DNA of 64,000 bases from Tetragonia tetragonoides (lineage: Eukaryota > Streptophyta > Magnoliopsida > Caryophyllales > Aizoaceae). The stretch is from the NCBI GenBank assembly GCA_038025085.1, contig CM076144.1, forward strand, positions 40,893,001 through 40,957,000. Direction: 5' to 3'. Position 1 is the first letter of the stretch. Each line of letters starts with the position of its first letter. A program made the position numbers and the translations under genes. The notes beneath the pieces were generated by a model. That model did not search any database. It was not told where the DNA came from and saw only the letters and a list, made by a program, of their open reading frames with translations. Below, one piece after another: positions 35,262 through 47,063 of the stretch.

Positions 35262-35959
35262 GGACGAGGTTCAAATTCTAGTTGGCTTCTGCTTCTCACA
35301 GATCATACAGCCTGTCTTCAAAAATGTCTCATTTCCCAACTCTTGTCATCTCCTATTGCATTGCCCTTCCCTGGAATTCATGGATTTCTATAAAGTTATG
35401 CATTAGAATTTAGAAAGGTGTTGAACTCAACCTCTTTAGATGACGGAGTTTGCAGAAGTTCCAACGGCCTAAGTCTAAAGAGAGAGGCCAACTTTCCGGC
35501 AGCTGCTTCTATCACTCTTAATCTGGAGACTTGAGAAAAGGGCTCAGGTGATCAAGTATCGCCCGACACTCATCACAAAACTACTTCAACGCAGGCTGGC
35601 AGAGACCTGAAATTTGCTCTTTTGGGAGCTTGGTAATTTCCTCTAAGTGGTGTGTCTACTGCAACACACTTTTCCCCCATGTTTTTTTTTTGCATTTACT
35701 ACTATATACCAGAAACAGCTGCACTTGAAGAGAATTTAAAGACTCTGATACTACTTATAGTACCCGCTGGCCGAATATCAATTGAACTAAATGGATAGAC
35801 ATCAGATCAAGCATAAGACTCTAAGTAAGCTTAAGAGTGATTTTCCATATAATTATAATCTAGGTAAATGATTGGCACAAAACTAAAAGGTATGGGGTTA
35901 TTTCCTATGGCTACGTCTTGATCTAGCAAACGTTTTAGGAGAAACCATTGAAGAAGGCA

Positions 35960-36206
35960 TTTTTTTTTTTTTAGATAAAGAGAAGTTTTCTTTAAAACCG
36001 AAAGAATAATACAAAATAAGAGGACAATGAGTTCTCACAAAGAATAAAAGCTAATTTTAAATCTCCCCAATAACGTTGAACATCAGTGAGGGGCATCCCT
36101 TTAAAAGCCCCACCAGCCTTAGCCCAAAGAGACGCTAAATAAACCACCGGATCCCATACAAGATCGACTGGCCTAGACATCTCTGAAACATCCGAGCATT
36201 CCGCTA
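35960..36206 (-). mobile_element. 5'-truncated LINE (L1-type) 3' end
   Basis: On the minus strand it encodes a C-terminal ORF2-like peptide (DLVWDPVVYLASLWAKAGGA, FKGMPLTDVQRYWGDLK), then a short 3' UTR and a poly(A) stretch (T-run at 35960-35971). A probable target duplication of about 14 bp with a few mismatches (ACCATTGAARWAAG) lies at about 35943 and 36207. It sits in the large intron of the GTF2H2 copy. Confidence 0.7.
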
Positions 36207-39200
36207 CCATTGAAATAAGTGTTAAGTTAAGGGCACTACAACAAAACATATTCTGATCTGTATCTACTGATTGTTCCGTCTTCCATCAGTCTGAATGTTA
36301 GTAATACCCTAAAGATGACACCTCGATTTGCAATATCATGAAATTAGAAATTCTAGAGCACAAAAACTTAAATGGAAGCATGATTCATGTAAAATTATAG
36401 AAAGGACTAAAGGAGCGTATATATACTGGTTGGTCATGTCTCAAGGCCAAAAATTAGAAATATATTAATACAAGTTCACCCATCACAGATAAGTTTATTT
36501 GCTCTATGAAGGAGCAATCCTCAAACATAATCTGTTTTGGCCCCCTTGCTTAGTTCTGACCTGTCACATAATTTGTTGGCACTCAGTTTAAAATTTACTA
36601 CGGAACTGAAACCAGATGAATCAAATCACGCAAATCATATAACCAAATCTCAGGTTATTGGACAAAAGGGCAAACGTGAGGTAGACATCATGAAAACAAC
36701 ATGTTAGATATGCACAAGAATCATAACTATTTTGGTAAAAATACGTACCCGGACTGAGAAGGCTTTGCATGCATCCAAAACAAGCTTCTGGTAATTTCTT
36801 TCCCGAGATAGTTAGACGTGAGAAAGACACTTCATCAAATGGTGTTATAGGAAATAGATGATGATATGACCTCGCCAAATGAGGGGAAGAAACAAGTGTC
36901 AGTCCACATATACGACATTCTTTAGGTAGCTCACAAACGCGTGCCTTGCATCTTGGACAAGTGTACCCAGCACCAACCTTAGCCTCTTTATGACATACAC
37001 AAATTGAAACCACGCCTTCTGCTGTTCTTTGTGGAAAACCCATCCTGATCAAGTTAGCAATTGCATATTCAGAAATCGCCGGAGGAGGAGGTGCGTGATC
37101 CAATAATAGCTCTTTCAGATGGGACTGTGAGATACAGAACAATATCTAGGTGAGGGAAAAGCTACAGAATAGATGAAGCAAGAGATTCACGCATATATTT
37201 AAATACATCAGTGCTTGTACAGCTCAAAGTCTATTTATGCTTATGCTCTTTTAAGAATGTAAAATAAAATATTACTCTGACTTCACACAAACAGAAAAAA
37301 TCTCCATAAGATATTCTCCAAGTAATTACACTCACCTCATCTAGAGCAACAGAGTATGATCCACCTGTTTCCTTGCATATATGCTTGCAAATAAACATGT
37401 CTGCAGAAAGACCAACTATCGAACACCTAATTTTAGACTCCTTGCATTTCTGTATAGTCAGCAGTGGGCAATACCATCTTTGATTACTACAAGAGCAACC
37501 TGACTAAGTGGATTCTGATAAAAAAAACTCTCTTAAGAAAGCCTCTACATGTTTTGCAACAACAGCCATTCTGCTTGGCCGGAAATCCATCTCAGCTGCT
37601 GCCTACAAGAAGGATTTTAAGATTAGCAAGAAAAACATACAGAATAGGAGTCTAATACTAAAAAGTGCTTTACCAATATGTGATTAAATGAGACTATTCA
37701 AAAAATTCCTCAATTACGTTTGATGTCCCTGTTCCTTAGGAAAGATCAAACCACAAATATATTTTTCCCTTGTCAGGAAAATGCTAGTACAGATACAAAC
37801 TTTCAACACTTAAGACATTTCCAAGATGTGGTTCGAGGCTTCAAGGATTACAACATTTATACAGTCATGTATAGATTAGTTAGTGTTGATTGCTACATGA
37901 TATAAACAATCTAAAGGGCATAAAGATCCATCAACAATTTTCACGAACAATATAACAAGTTTCATATTGGGATAAAGATCTAAGACTGATAGTCATTAGT
38001 TTTTCACTATGATCAATTTACATCATCTTCTAAGTTCCATAAATTCTTCATACGACTGCACACCTTTGTTCCATTCAACTTTGTATGTGTTGCTTTGAGT
38101 TTTTATTCCACCTATAAGTGTCCAGTACTGACAACAGAACTTGCTTATAATGATAAGAATGAATATTATGCAATTTCATTACCTTGGAGAAATCCACAAC
38201 AATGTATAAATAGCGAAGAAGTCCCTTCTGAATTCGAGCAGTAGTCGCAGCAGAAGAAATGGAACGAAGGCGTCGACGATACTGTGAATGGTAGAGTTTT
38301 TTATTGTCGATTGGACGAAGAAGCCCAGACTCATCCTCTTGCAGAGACTCCCATGATCTCTCATCATTATAGGCTCTTTCCCATGCAGCCATGTCATTTT
38401 CCTCATCTTCATCATCCTCTTCTTCTGCTTGATCAGCCCGTTTTCCTCTGGTATTGTTGACCTCTCTATGCTCAATGCTGTACATAATTTCCCAATCTAA
38501 GCACGAAAATGGTTCAATATCATGTATCCAAAAATGAAAAGCAACAAACAAGTTAACCAGGCACTTAAATTGCTAAACAGAGATTGTTGACAGTACATGA
38601 TAGTATGGTACAGCCTCTTTCGCAACCTCATTACATTCAATAAACTGCAATTTCTAAGTAAAAACAGCCCCACTTATAATATGCATTTGCGTCCAATTGG
38701 TGAATACTTAACTTGTTCATCCTCATTTGTAGCCTCATTAGTGAAGCAGGTTTAAGGGAAACAATAGGAACAGGTATAAAGTTGATATTAGTGGAGCGAA
38801 TAGAAATCCTCTAAATTCCTTATACAATAATCTTAGGGAGCTTTTCTATATCCATTTTGATTGAATCAATTGCTCCTTTACCATAGACATCCAACAAGGG
38901 CGGTATGCCCGAAGAAACCTCATAAGCCCAGACGATGCAACATTAACTAATGTATGCATTCTACTGAATACAAAAAAACTATATTTCTGGTCCTTACTAT
39001 CTTCATCAGTGGAGAAATTCATATGGGCAACAACTATCTCTTCAGAACCATCCAAACTGAAGACAAAAATCACCCAAATGCTCATCATAATCATTATTCA
39101 AAGTACACACCACCTTGACAGCAAAACCCCTCAAAAGCATTAACTCCTAAGACGAAATGCACAATCATTGCAACAACTAAGGTTGTGTTTAGTTGTAGAG

Positions 39201-39499
39201 AATGTTTCTGAGTTACCCATGTTCAAATTTATTAGTATTTTCCAAAATTTCCAAAACCCAAAACCCTATTTCAACTTCTTCCATAGTGAAGTTCGAATTA
39301 ATCATTGTAGGCGAACAAAAAAAAGGGCATGAACAAATTTAAAAGAACAAAGGCACATACCTAGGCGATCCAAAGGCTATACAAGGAGGTGGGTTTTGCA
39401 GGTTTTTGATTTCCACGAACTAGAGAGTTGCAAAGATGGCGATTTGAGCAATAGACGTGTCAAGTAATTTCATAAATTTGAAAGTCTTGCGGCTTTGTT

Positions 39500-42400
39500 G
39501 ATGGCAAATTGGCAATGGGTTTGAGAGAAGGGACAATACTGAGGTTTGATTTTTTAGCCTTGTTGAAGGAAGAAAAGTGTGATATGTACTTTGTTTTTGT
39601 TTTTTTTTTTTTTAGAACAGTGATATGCACTTTGTTAGTGAAGTAACTAGTAAGCCTAAGCTCTTGTGGAATGGTGAATGGTGAATCACAGCAGAAGGCA
39701 GTCAAAAACCACTCAAGCCATCCCTAATTGAGTGCAAATTTACCATAATTATTTGTTTTCTACTTTTTGTGTAAATCAAATTATTAAGCAAAACAAAAGG
39801 GAGTATGCTCTCTTTGGACGCACTACGAGCGCCGATCTGATTCTTATGGAGGAGTTAGTTGTGATATGTGCAACGCAACAACTTGGAATAGAACCGGAGA
39901 CTATGGGGTCCCTCGATATCACCCTTATAGATTCGCCCTTATATTAGTTTTTTTTTTTTTGGATAAACCGCCCTTATATTAGGTAGTTGGCCACTTTTTT
40001 TGCTTTCATTTGTTCAATTGTCTTTCACTTTTTTAGAGTACAATTAATTTTCTGTTTGTTTGCTCGTATGTTATCTTAGCGTATCTATTCCATCAAAAGT
40101 CACTTTACAATGTCGAATCAGAGCATTGCAAAACTATAGCAGAGTCTTCCATGAAAATGTTACAATATGGAAAACAACGATTAATTGGAAGCCACACGCA
40201 ATGATTGAATTTATAGTGCTACATATCTTTTTCATTTGAATGTGTTATGACTTATGATGTCTAAGATCTTTGTCTTGTTCAATTCTATATTTCTTGTACG
40301 AGTTGTATGGGCTTTTATTTAGTTGAATTCTCTTTCCCCCAACTTATTTTTCTTCATTTCAACAAAAAATCAATAAAGTTTTAATAGAATTCAGTAAAAT
40401 ATACACAATACTTCAACAAAATTCGGTTGAATAAACAAAGTTCAATCAAATTCAACAAAGTTAAACAAACAAACTAGTTATAAAAATAACTTGAATCAAC
40501 AAAATAAACAAAATTCAACATTAAAAAACAAAATTCATTCAGTAGAACAAATAAAGTTCAACAAAGCTCGATAAAATAAACAAATTTCAACCAAAACAAA
40601 TATCTATCTATATACTTATTTTTTTCTACTAAAATAATAACCGGCTGACATCATCAGTGTACACATGGCAAATTCTTAGAAAAAATTTTCCCTCCAAAAT
40701 GCAATATGACATCAGCAGTATTTTATTTTATCTTTTCATTCCGTAATTTATACCCTCTGGAGTATCAATATCAATAGATGTTGAGACTGTTAAGTTCTCC
40801 GCCAAAGTCTCCTAGAATTAACTAGTTGATAAGTGATATGCACGGTTGGCTCTTATCCTCTGCATTCTGCAACTAATAAGAGAAAATCATGGAGCAAAAT
40901 TATCACTCTATTGATACTAACTAATATCTCAGTCAAACAATAATCACGGAGCTAAAAAATCAAGTGCCCCTCCTTTTTCTTTTTATCACAGATCAGATAT
41001 GCTCTCTCCTCTTCTCATATTTCTCTTTCAGCATTTCCATGGCCCATGATGGCAACTCAAATCATGCATGCCTACATCAATTGACAAGGCAGAGCCAATT
41101 TGTTAATCAGATTTTTAGTTTCGTTTCTTCTTTTTTGTCCTTTTGTGATTTATCTCCCATGTTGAATTTGTGGTTTAGTAAGTAGAATCTGCTTTGCATG
41201 TCTCTCTCTACTAGGGCTTTCTCAAATTGCTCAGTTATGTGGTTTCTTGGTACCTAGGATTTTCCCGATTCTTCCATCAGAAAACAATTCAGAGAAGATA
41301 ATTAAGCGTTCTCTTTTTATTAATGAAACAAACTTTAAGATGAAGATGATACAAAGAACGCCAAGGCATACACACAAGCATCAAACATCATTCCACCCCC
41401 ACTTTTTAGAAAGAGTTGGATGCAATAATGCAATCATATGCTTGATCGGAGCCAAAGAACGAAACCAAAAGAAAAGAAAAAAAACTCCAGAGATTCAGTA
41501 CATCAATCAAAATTAAAACCAAGCTATGAAATCACACTCCCTATTTATCCCTCATAAAAAAGATGAGATTTGGTTTTGTATTTTTTTGGTTCATAGGTTT
41601 TTCGGATTTGATTTTTCTAAGGTGAGGAAAGAGCTGAATTGCTCAGCCATTTTATTAAAAATACTCCTTATGTTTGATGTGGGGTTGAGCTGATCTATTT
41701 TCTAGACGTCCTTTATGATTTCTGAAGGGAAAAATTTAGTAATCACTCTCCAATATGAAGGCCATGCTTCATCTCCCCTTCTAATTTCCTGATCACACTT
41801 GGAAGGACGACCTTATAATTGACTATTTATTCGAAAATTATGTCCATTATTATCCTGTTCTTCGACCTATGCTAGTAGGACTGTACATGTAGCAACAAGA
41901 TTTTATACCACTAAGCTTTTTTTTTATCCCAAATACCTCTTTCTATTTCTTTGTTCCTTTTTTGACATAATCCCACGTTACCACATATCAAGGCATTTTT
42001 TTGGTTCATTTACGACTTACGGTTCTTCATGACTTGATAAATGAGTACAGCTCTTTATTCTCCCATTAACGTCATAATTGTTTGAGGCATCTCACATTGA
42101 GGCGCCCTTGATAAATGAGTACAGCTCTTTATTCTCCCATTAACGTCATAATTGTTTGAGGCGTCTCATATTGAGGCGCCCTTATATAAGAATTTGTGTT
42201 AAATGTTAGTCTCCCAACTCTCTTTTAACTCCCTTTAACTCTCTTTTGGTTCTTACTGTTATTCAAGGCATTGTCATTCTCCCCTTTTCTCTTCTCTTCA
42301 TCTCAAGACTGTATGTTTTCTCTTGCTCAGCATTTTAAAACCAATTTAGGCCTACTTAATCGTGAAAAAAGTAATTTAGACGGGCTCTGAAGCTCACTAT

Positions 42401-42928
42401 TTCTGTAGCTCTTTAACTGTTAGCAGCATTGCTGATTTGCAAATCCCACTAATCATATTAGAGTCTTCTTCTATGTTCAGATAACCCAGAGCTGAAAACC
42501 AAACGAAATAATAATCTGCTTATATGAACTAATAATTCACCAGTATCAACTATGAAAGGCCCAACCTTTACATTCTCTGAAACCTTTCCTTCAAATGATA
42601 CTAGAATGATATTGATATACTCATAGAAAATTAAAGACGGAGCAAATTCAAGAAGCTCCTGCAATCTCAAGGATAAAATTAACATCAGGATAAAGAAACC
42701 TTGTCTGGATGACACATTCATCACAGGTCCATCGTCTACACTACTGCGAAATTTTTGGGACGGACAAGAACTCATAATGCAAGATGTGAATCTCTTTGTG
42801 CATTCTGAGTTCACCACTTTCAAATACTAAAACCAAATAAACAACATTCAAACATATCAACACAAGTAGTAATGTAGAAGAAGAGGGATTGCTATATCTA
42901 CAATTTTCCAAACAAAAGCCAAAACCTC
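39500..42928. other. Spacer between the GTF2H2 copy and the TMK gene
   Basis: No accepted gene. From 40320 to 40620 there are many degenerate TTCAACAAA/TTCAATAAA words. A 74-bp tandem duplication lies at 42034-42181. The last few hundred bases are the 3' flank or UTR of the TMK-like gene. Short frames here lack homology. Confidence 0.5.
42034..42181. repeat. 74-bp tandem duplication
   Basis: Units 42034-42107 and 42108-42181 differ at about two positions (both begin TTGATAAATGAGTACAGC and end GAGGCGCCC). Confidence 0.93.
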
Positions 42929-45900
42929 TCATCGACCATCAGCAGAGGTAAAAGATTCAGCGAATCCAGTAGGCCGAGCAGGGATACTACCTTTGCTGTC
43001 TTGGAGGTCAACGTAGCTCGTGTCTTCCCCTTCGGCTTCCTGCCAGCCCTTCACCATCTGGTTTAATGGGAGGCTATAATCGATTCCGGAATATTCCTCG
43101 GTTTCATCATCCCATGGCTTCCATTTCTCGACAAGTGGGGCTAGCACGTTGACAGCATGGCCCATTTCGGGACGTTGATTGGGCTCTCTTGCAGTGCAGT
43201 GGCCTGCTAGCTCGGCGATGGTTACAACGCTCTCAATTGTTTCATCCTTCACATCGAGAGTTGGGTCGAGGGCAGCCAATAGCTTCTCCCTGTCAGATTT
43301 TATTCGCCAAAACCACGCTGCTAAGTACTGCTTTTCCTCAGGCCTATGCTCGTCTAGTGCCATTAATCCTGTTAATAATTCCATCAACACAACCCCAAAG
43401 CTGAAGACATCGACTTTGGTTGTGATTTTCCCTGTGACTGAATCAAATACAAAAAGGGGGCGTTAGCAGACATCCGTAGTGATCAGACTTGAGAGGTGCA
43501 ATATTAGCCAAGGTTAATGCACAGAGAAGTCTAATGGAGTCAGAAATTCAATATTAGATATAGCAAGGAAACTTCACCAAAAGAAATCATATATCACAAA
43601 AATCAGGAAAACCACAAAGACAGATGGCACACATAATGTTTCCTCTTTCCTTTTTCATTCCCTTTTCAGGGGGGGGGGGGGAAGGGATGAAACAGTAATG
43701 AATTTTATAATTTACCTCGCATCTGGGAGCCAAATGTACCACCCAGGCCAGATGCCACACATTTTTCCAACTTAAGAATTATAGAGTATTTGCCCAAACA
43801 TCTTATACAAAAAATCAAGTAATTTCAAACATGCGCAAAGCCATTCTCACGAACCTTAATAAACCACTTTCAAAAGGGAAATTAGAGCTCAATTATCTGA
43901 AGTATCAGCCAAACACCCATTTGTGTAATCCATATTGGGTAATTAGTGAACTACATGCAGAACTTCTTGCCATATGTTTGGATTAGTGACCAAATTTAAA
44001 CAGTAGAGGACCATTATTGTCAACATAAAGAGGGAGAAGAAACTAAGAGCATGGTGAAACTGATGGGCAAAGAGATGGGAGTTAGAGTCGTGCAATCCGA
44101 TAAAAAAAAGAAACCATCCCTTTGTGGAACTTTGTTTTGTGACCAAATATATTACTGATAATTGACTAATTTCTTTGTATATATTATTTTCTACATAAGG
44201 CCACTAGTTTTAAATTATTGATTACCAATTTTCCCTTTCCGAAAGCATTTCATATATAAAAACTAAAAATTCCAATGACTTCTGTCAACTCCATGTCATG
44301 TTTGGGCTATTTTGTTTTGAAGAAATGTCTTGTATGCATTCAAAGAAACTACTGAGAAAGCAGCCTCTTTCTCTGTGATTAAGAAACAACAGAGTGTTGT
44401 GGAGACGGGAACACTGAACTAGCATCAGACATAGAGCCACAATCCTTTAACAAGGAAAGTCCATGGCCACTACTAACCCCTTTTCATGATTTGGAAACAA
44501 CACTTGTATCATGCTTTGATGATTATACATCAATTACATTTGGGTTATATTGGCAAGGCACCATAGGAGTAATTGTTGTGGGTAGATAGACTATAAAATT
44601 TCTCAGGAACAGATGGCATTATGGCAATGTAGAAACTCCTAGTCATGGCAGTTTACTAGGCTACTAAGAGCTTCACATTGATCACATAGACATCCATCTC
44701 CTAAAAAGCAAAAGGACCAATAAATATTATGTTGGTTATTTGGTTAGGCTTAATAAAAAGAAGTATAATGATTGCTTACCAGCATATTCAGGTGCCAAGT
44801 ATCCGAAAGTTCCAGCTAGCTTGGTGACAACAGATTGCTTCTCTCCATGAGGAGCAAGTTTCACCAGCCCAAAATCTGAAACTTTAGCTTTGAAGTCATC
44901 ACCAAGTAAAATATTTGAAGGCTTGAGGTCTCTATGTATGAAACTCTGATGTGCCAGACTATGAAGATATTCCAACCCCCTTGCGACATCCAAAGCAATA
45001 TTTAGCCTCCTTTTCCATGAAAGAGGCTCCAAATCCAAACTCTTCCAGTGAAAAAGATGCCTGCTAAGAGCCCCTTGAGGCATATACTCATAAACCAGAA
45101 GTCTCTCATTGCCTTGCATTGAATATCCCAGAAGAGACACCAAATGTCGATGACGGACCTTAGACAGAACAGCAATTTCAGATCCAAATTCATCCAAAGC
45201 TTTGTTACTAATTGCGCCTGCTTCCATCCTTTTAACAGCTATTTGAGTTCCATCTTCCAGTTCCCCTTTGTACACAACTCCAAAACCACCACGACCCAGC
45301 TCATTTTCAGGTGCAAAATTTTTGGTCACATTTCGGAGAACTTGAACTGATATGACCAGATTTCCAGCTTCAATGACATTGGATTCACCTATTGCACTGC
45401 TATTTCTACTACCAGAACCACTTCCAATTGATGTACTTCCGGTGGCATTATTGGCAACAACAATTTTAATCGCATTATCGGTATCTGATGGATCTCGTGG
45501 GTGAACCACAAATGAGCTAGGGGTTGGCTTGACATCTTTTCTCCTCTTACAGAAATACACGGACAAAGGAACCAACAGCAGTGCAACAGCCGCAACAGCT
45601 GCAACAGGAGCTACAATTTTAACCAAAGTAGATCTTTTCGAGTTTCTATTTTCTGATGGTGAAGAGGACCCAGAACCCCCAGAAGGTGAAGAATGACCAC
45701 TAGGTCCAGCAGGTTGTGACGGAGGGGATGTAAGCGGAGAATTTCCTCCAAGTTCAAGTTTGACACTTTTGCTAAATTTTGGGAGTGGAGGGAAAAGATT
45801 GTTGTTGCTTAAATCTACCATTGTAAGGGACTTCAAATCGGTCCAGTTTTGGGGAATTTGACCAGTAATGTTGTTGTTGCTAAGTATAACTTTGCTAAGG

Positions 45901-47063
45901 GATTCAAGCTTCCCAACCGAAGGACTCAACGTACCATTGAGGTTATAATTATGCAAATTTATGACACTAACCTGTCCTTTAGGATTGCAACTCAATCCCA
46001 ACCAACCATCACATGGATCATTACCTGACCATGAAGCACTAAGCTGTGACGGATAATCTAAACCATCAAGAAAATCAAGAAGAGCCATAACTTCTGGAGC
46101 ACAGGGAACTCCTATAGTAGGTTGACAAAAAGAATTCGAGGCATATGTGACATTTTTGGTCTTAAACTCTGGAATTGGACCCATAAAATGGTTATTGTTC
46201 AGATCCAGCTTATCCAACTCCATATCAGCCAAGCTAACTGGAATCAACCCAACAAGCTGATTAGTGTTAACATTCAGGTCCTTCAAACTGCTCAATTTCC
46301 CAATGCTTGCCGGAATCGCCCCGCTAAATTGATTTCCATGAAGCCAAATACTAGTCAATGACTCCATTGTTGCAATTATATCAAGAGAGCCAGTAAACTG
46401 ATTTCCATTCAACCAAAGGGTTTGCAAGTTGGAACCATTAAAAGTTCCAGGAATCCCACCAGACACCCGGTTTATGGACAGTTTCAGCACTGAAAGTGAC
46501 CCCATAGTACCCAAGAAATCAGGCAATGGACCAGCCAAATTGCAAGACATCAATGAAAGAGTAGCCAATTGAGCTGAATCTTGCAGCCCATCAGGCAAAA
46601 CCCAGCCATTGGTAGCATTCAGGTTAGGGTTATAATCCAATGCCATTGTTTGTAAACTAACTAACCCATCAAAGAAATCAGCAGGAATTGAAGTAAAATT
46701 ATTAAAATCCAAATATGCATACTTCAATTCTTTTAACCCTTTAAAAGAAGGTAACATACCAGTCAAATTATTGTTCTGGAGACCCAAATTTGAGAGCTGA
46801 TCCAGCTTATTAAAATCCTGAGGCAAAGTACCCTTCAAACCCAAATTTTTAGTCTGAATTTGGGTAACCTTCCCTTCAGCACAATACACAAAAGGCCATC
46901 TATTTCCACATGGGTCATTGTCGCCATTGCCAGGCCACTTCAAAAGCTCAGGATTTTCCAACCCTTTTCTGAATTCATTCAGAACTGCAAGGTCACCAGG
47001 ATCTGTGACACTAATAACCACTGATATGAGAGAGAAACACACTGAAATCACCAAAGGAAGCAT
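42929..47063 (-). CDS. TMK1: TMK-type leucine-rich-repeat receptor-like kinase
   Basis: Two exons on the minus strand (47063-44780 and 43437-42929, phase 1 junction GCTG|GTAAGC ... CAG|TCACAGG) give 2793 nt and 930 aa. TMKs sit at the plasma membrane and mediate auxin-dependent growth with ABP1-like partners and AHA H+-ATPases. A signal peptide covers about residues 1-20. LRR block 1 lies at about 65-300, after an NDPC cap (49-52). A non-LRR gap and second cap (SGNDPCDGW, 346-354) lead into LRR block 2 at about 365-435. A Ser/Pro/Gly-rich stretch and a transmembrane helix (about 482-505) follow. The kinase has GRGGFGVV (590-597), Lys611, HRDLKPSN (710-717), DFG (730-732) and APEY (757-760). 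All catalytic residues are present. The two-exon structure with the intron inside the kinase domain is typical of the family. The exact paralogue (TMK1 rather than TMK2-4) is inferred from overall similarity. Confidence 0.94.

Larger units (their letters stand above)
33653..38485 (-). pseudogene. GTF2H2: TFIIH subunit 2 (p44/SSL1) gene copy with internal deletion and frameshift
   Basis: Exons on the minus strand: 38485-38183, 37602-37336, 37124-36749 and 33801-33653. A likely non-coding leader exon ends at 39361 and joins at 38496. p44 is a core TFIIH protein that supports XPD helicase in transcription and excision repair. Exon 1 (AWERAYNDERSWESLQEDESG, LLRPIDNKKLYHSQYRRRL) matches the family, as do the zinc-finger/C4 RING parts (ICVCHKE, CPRCKARVCELPKECRICG, CPKCKKYFCLDCDIYIHETLHN). 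In exon 2 the vWA domain starts normally (AAAEMDFRPSRMAVVAKHVEAF). An 8-T run at 37521-37528 then shifts the frame and leads to a stop. About 50 bp later the sequence jumps from the VIKDGIAHC region straight to TIQKCKESKIRCS, omitting roughly 65-70 codons usual in the family. Both lesions hit the Ssl1/vWA core, so this copy should not make working p44. A functional copy must exist elsewhere. An assembly fault is the main alternative. Confidence 0.85.

Noticed and set aside
37464..37905. Two plus-strand ORFs
   Set aside because: They are antisense to the second coding exon and adjacent intron of the GTF2H2 copy.
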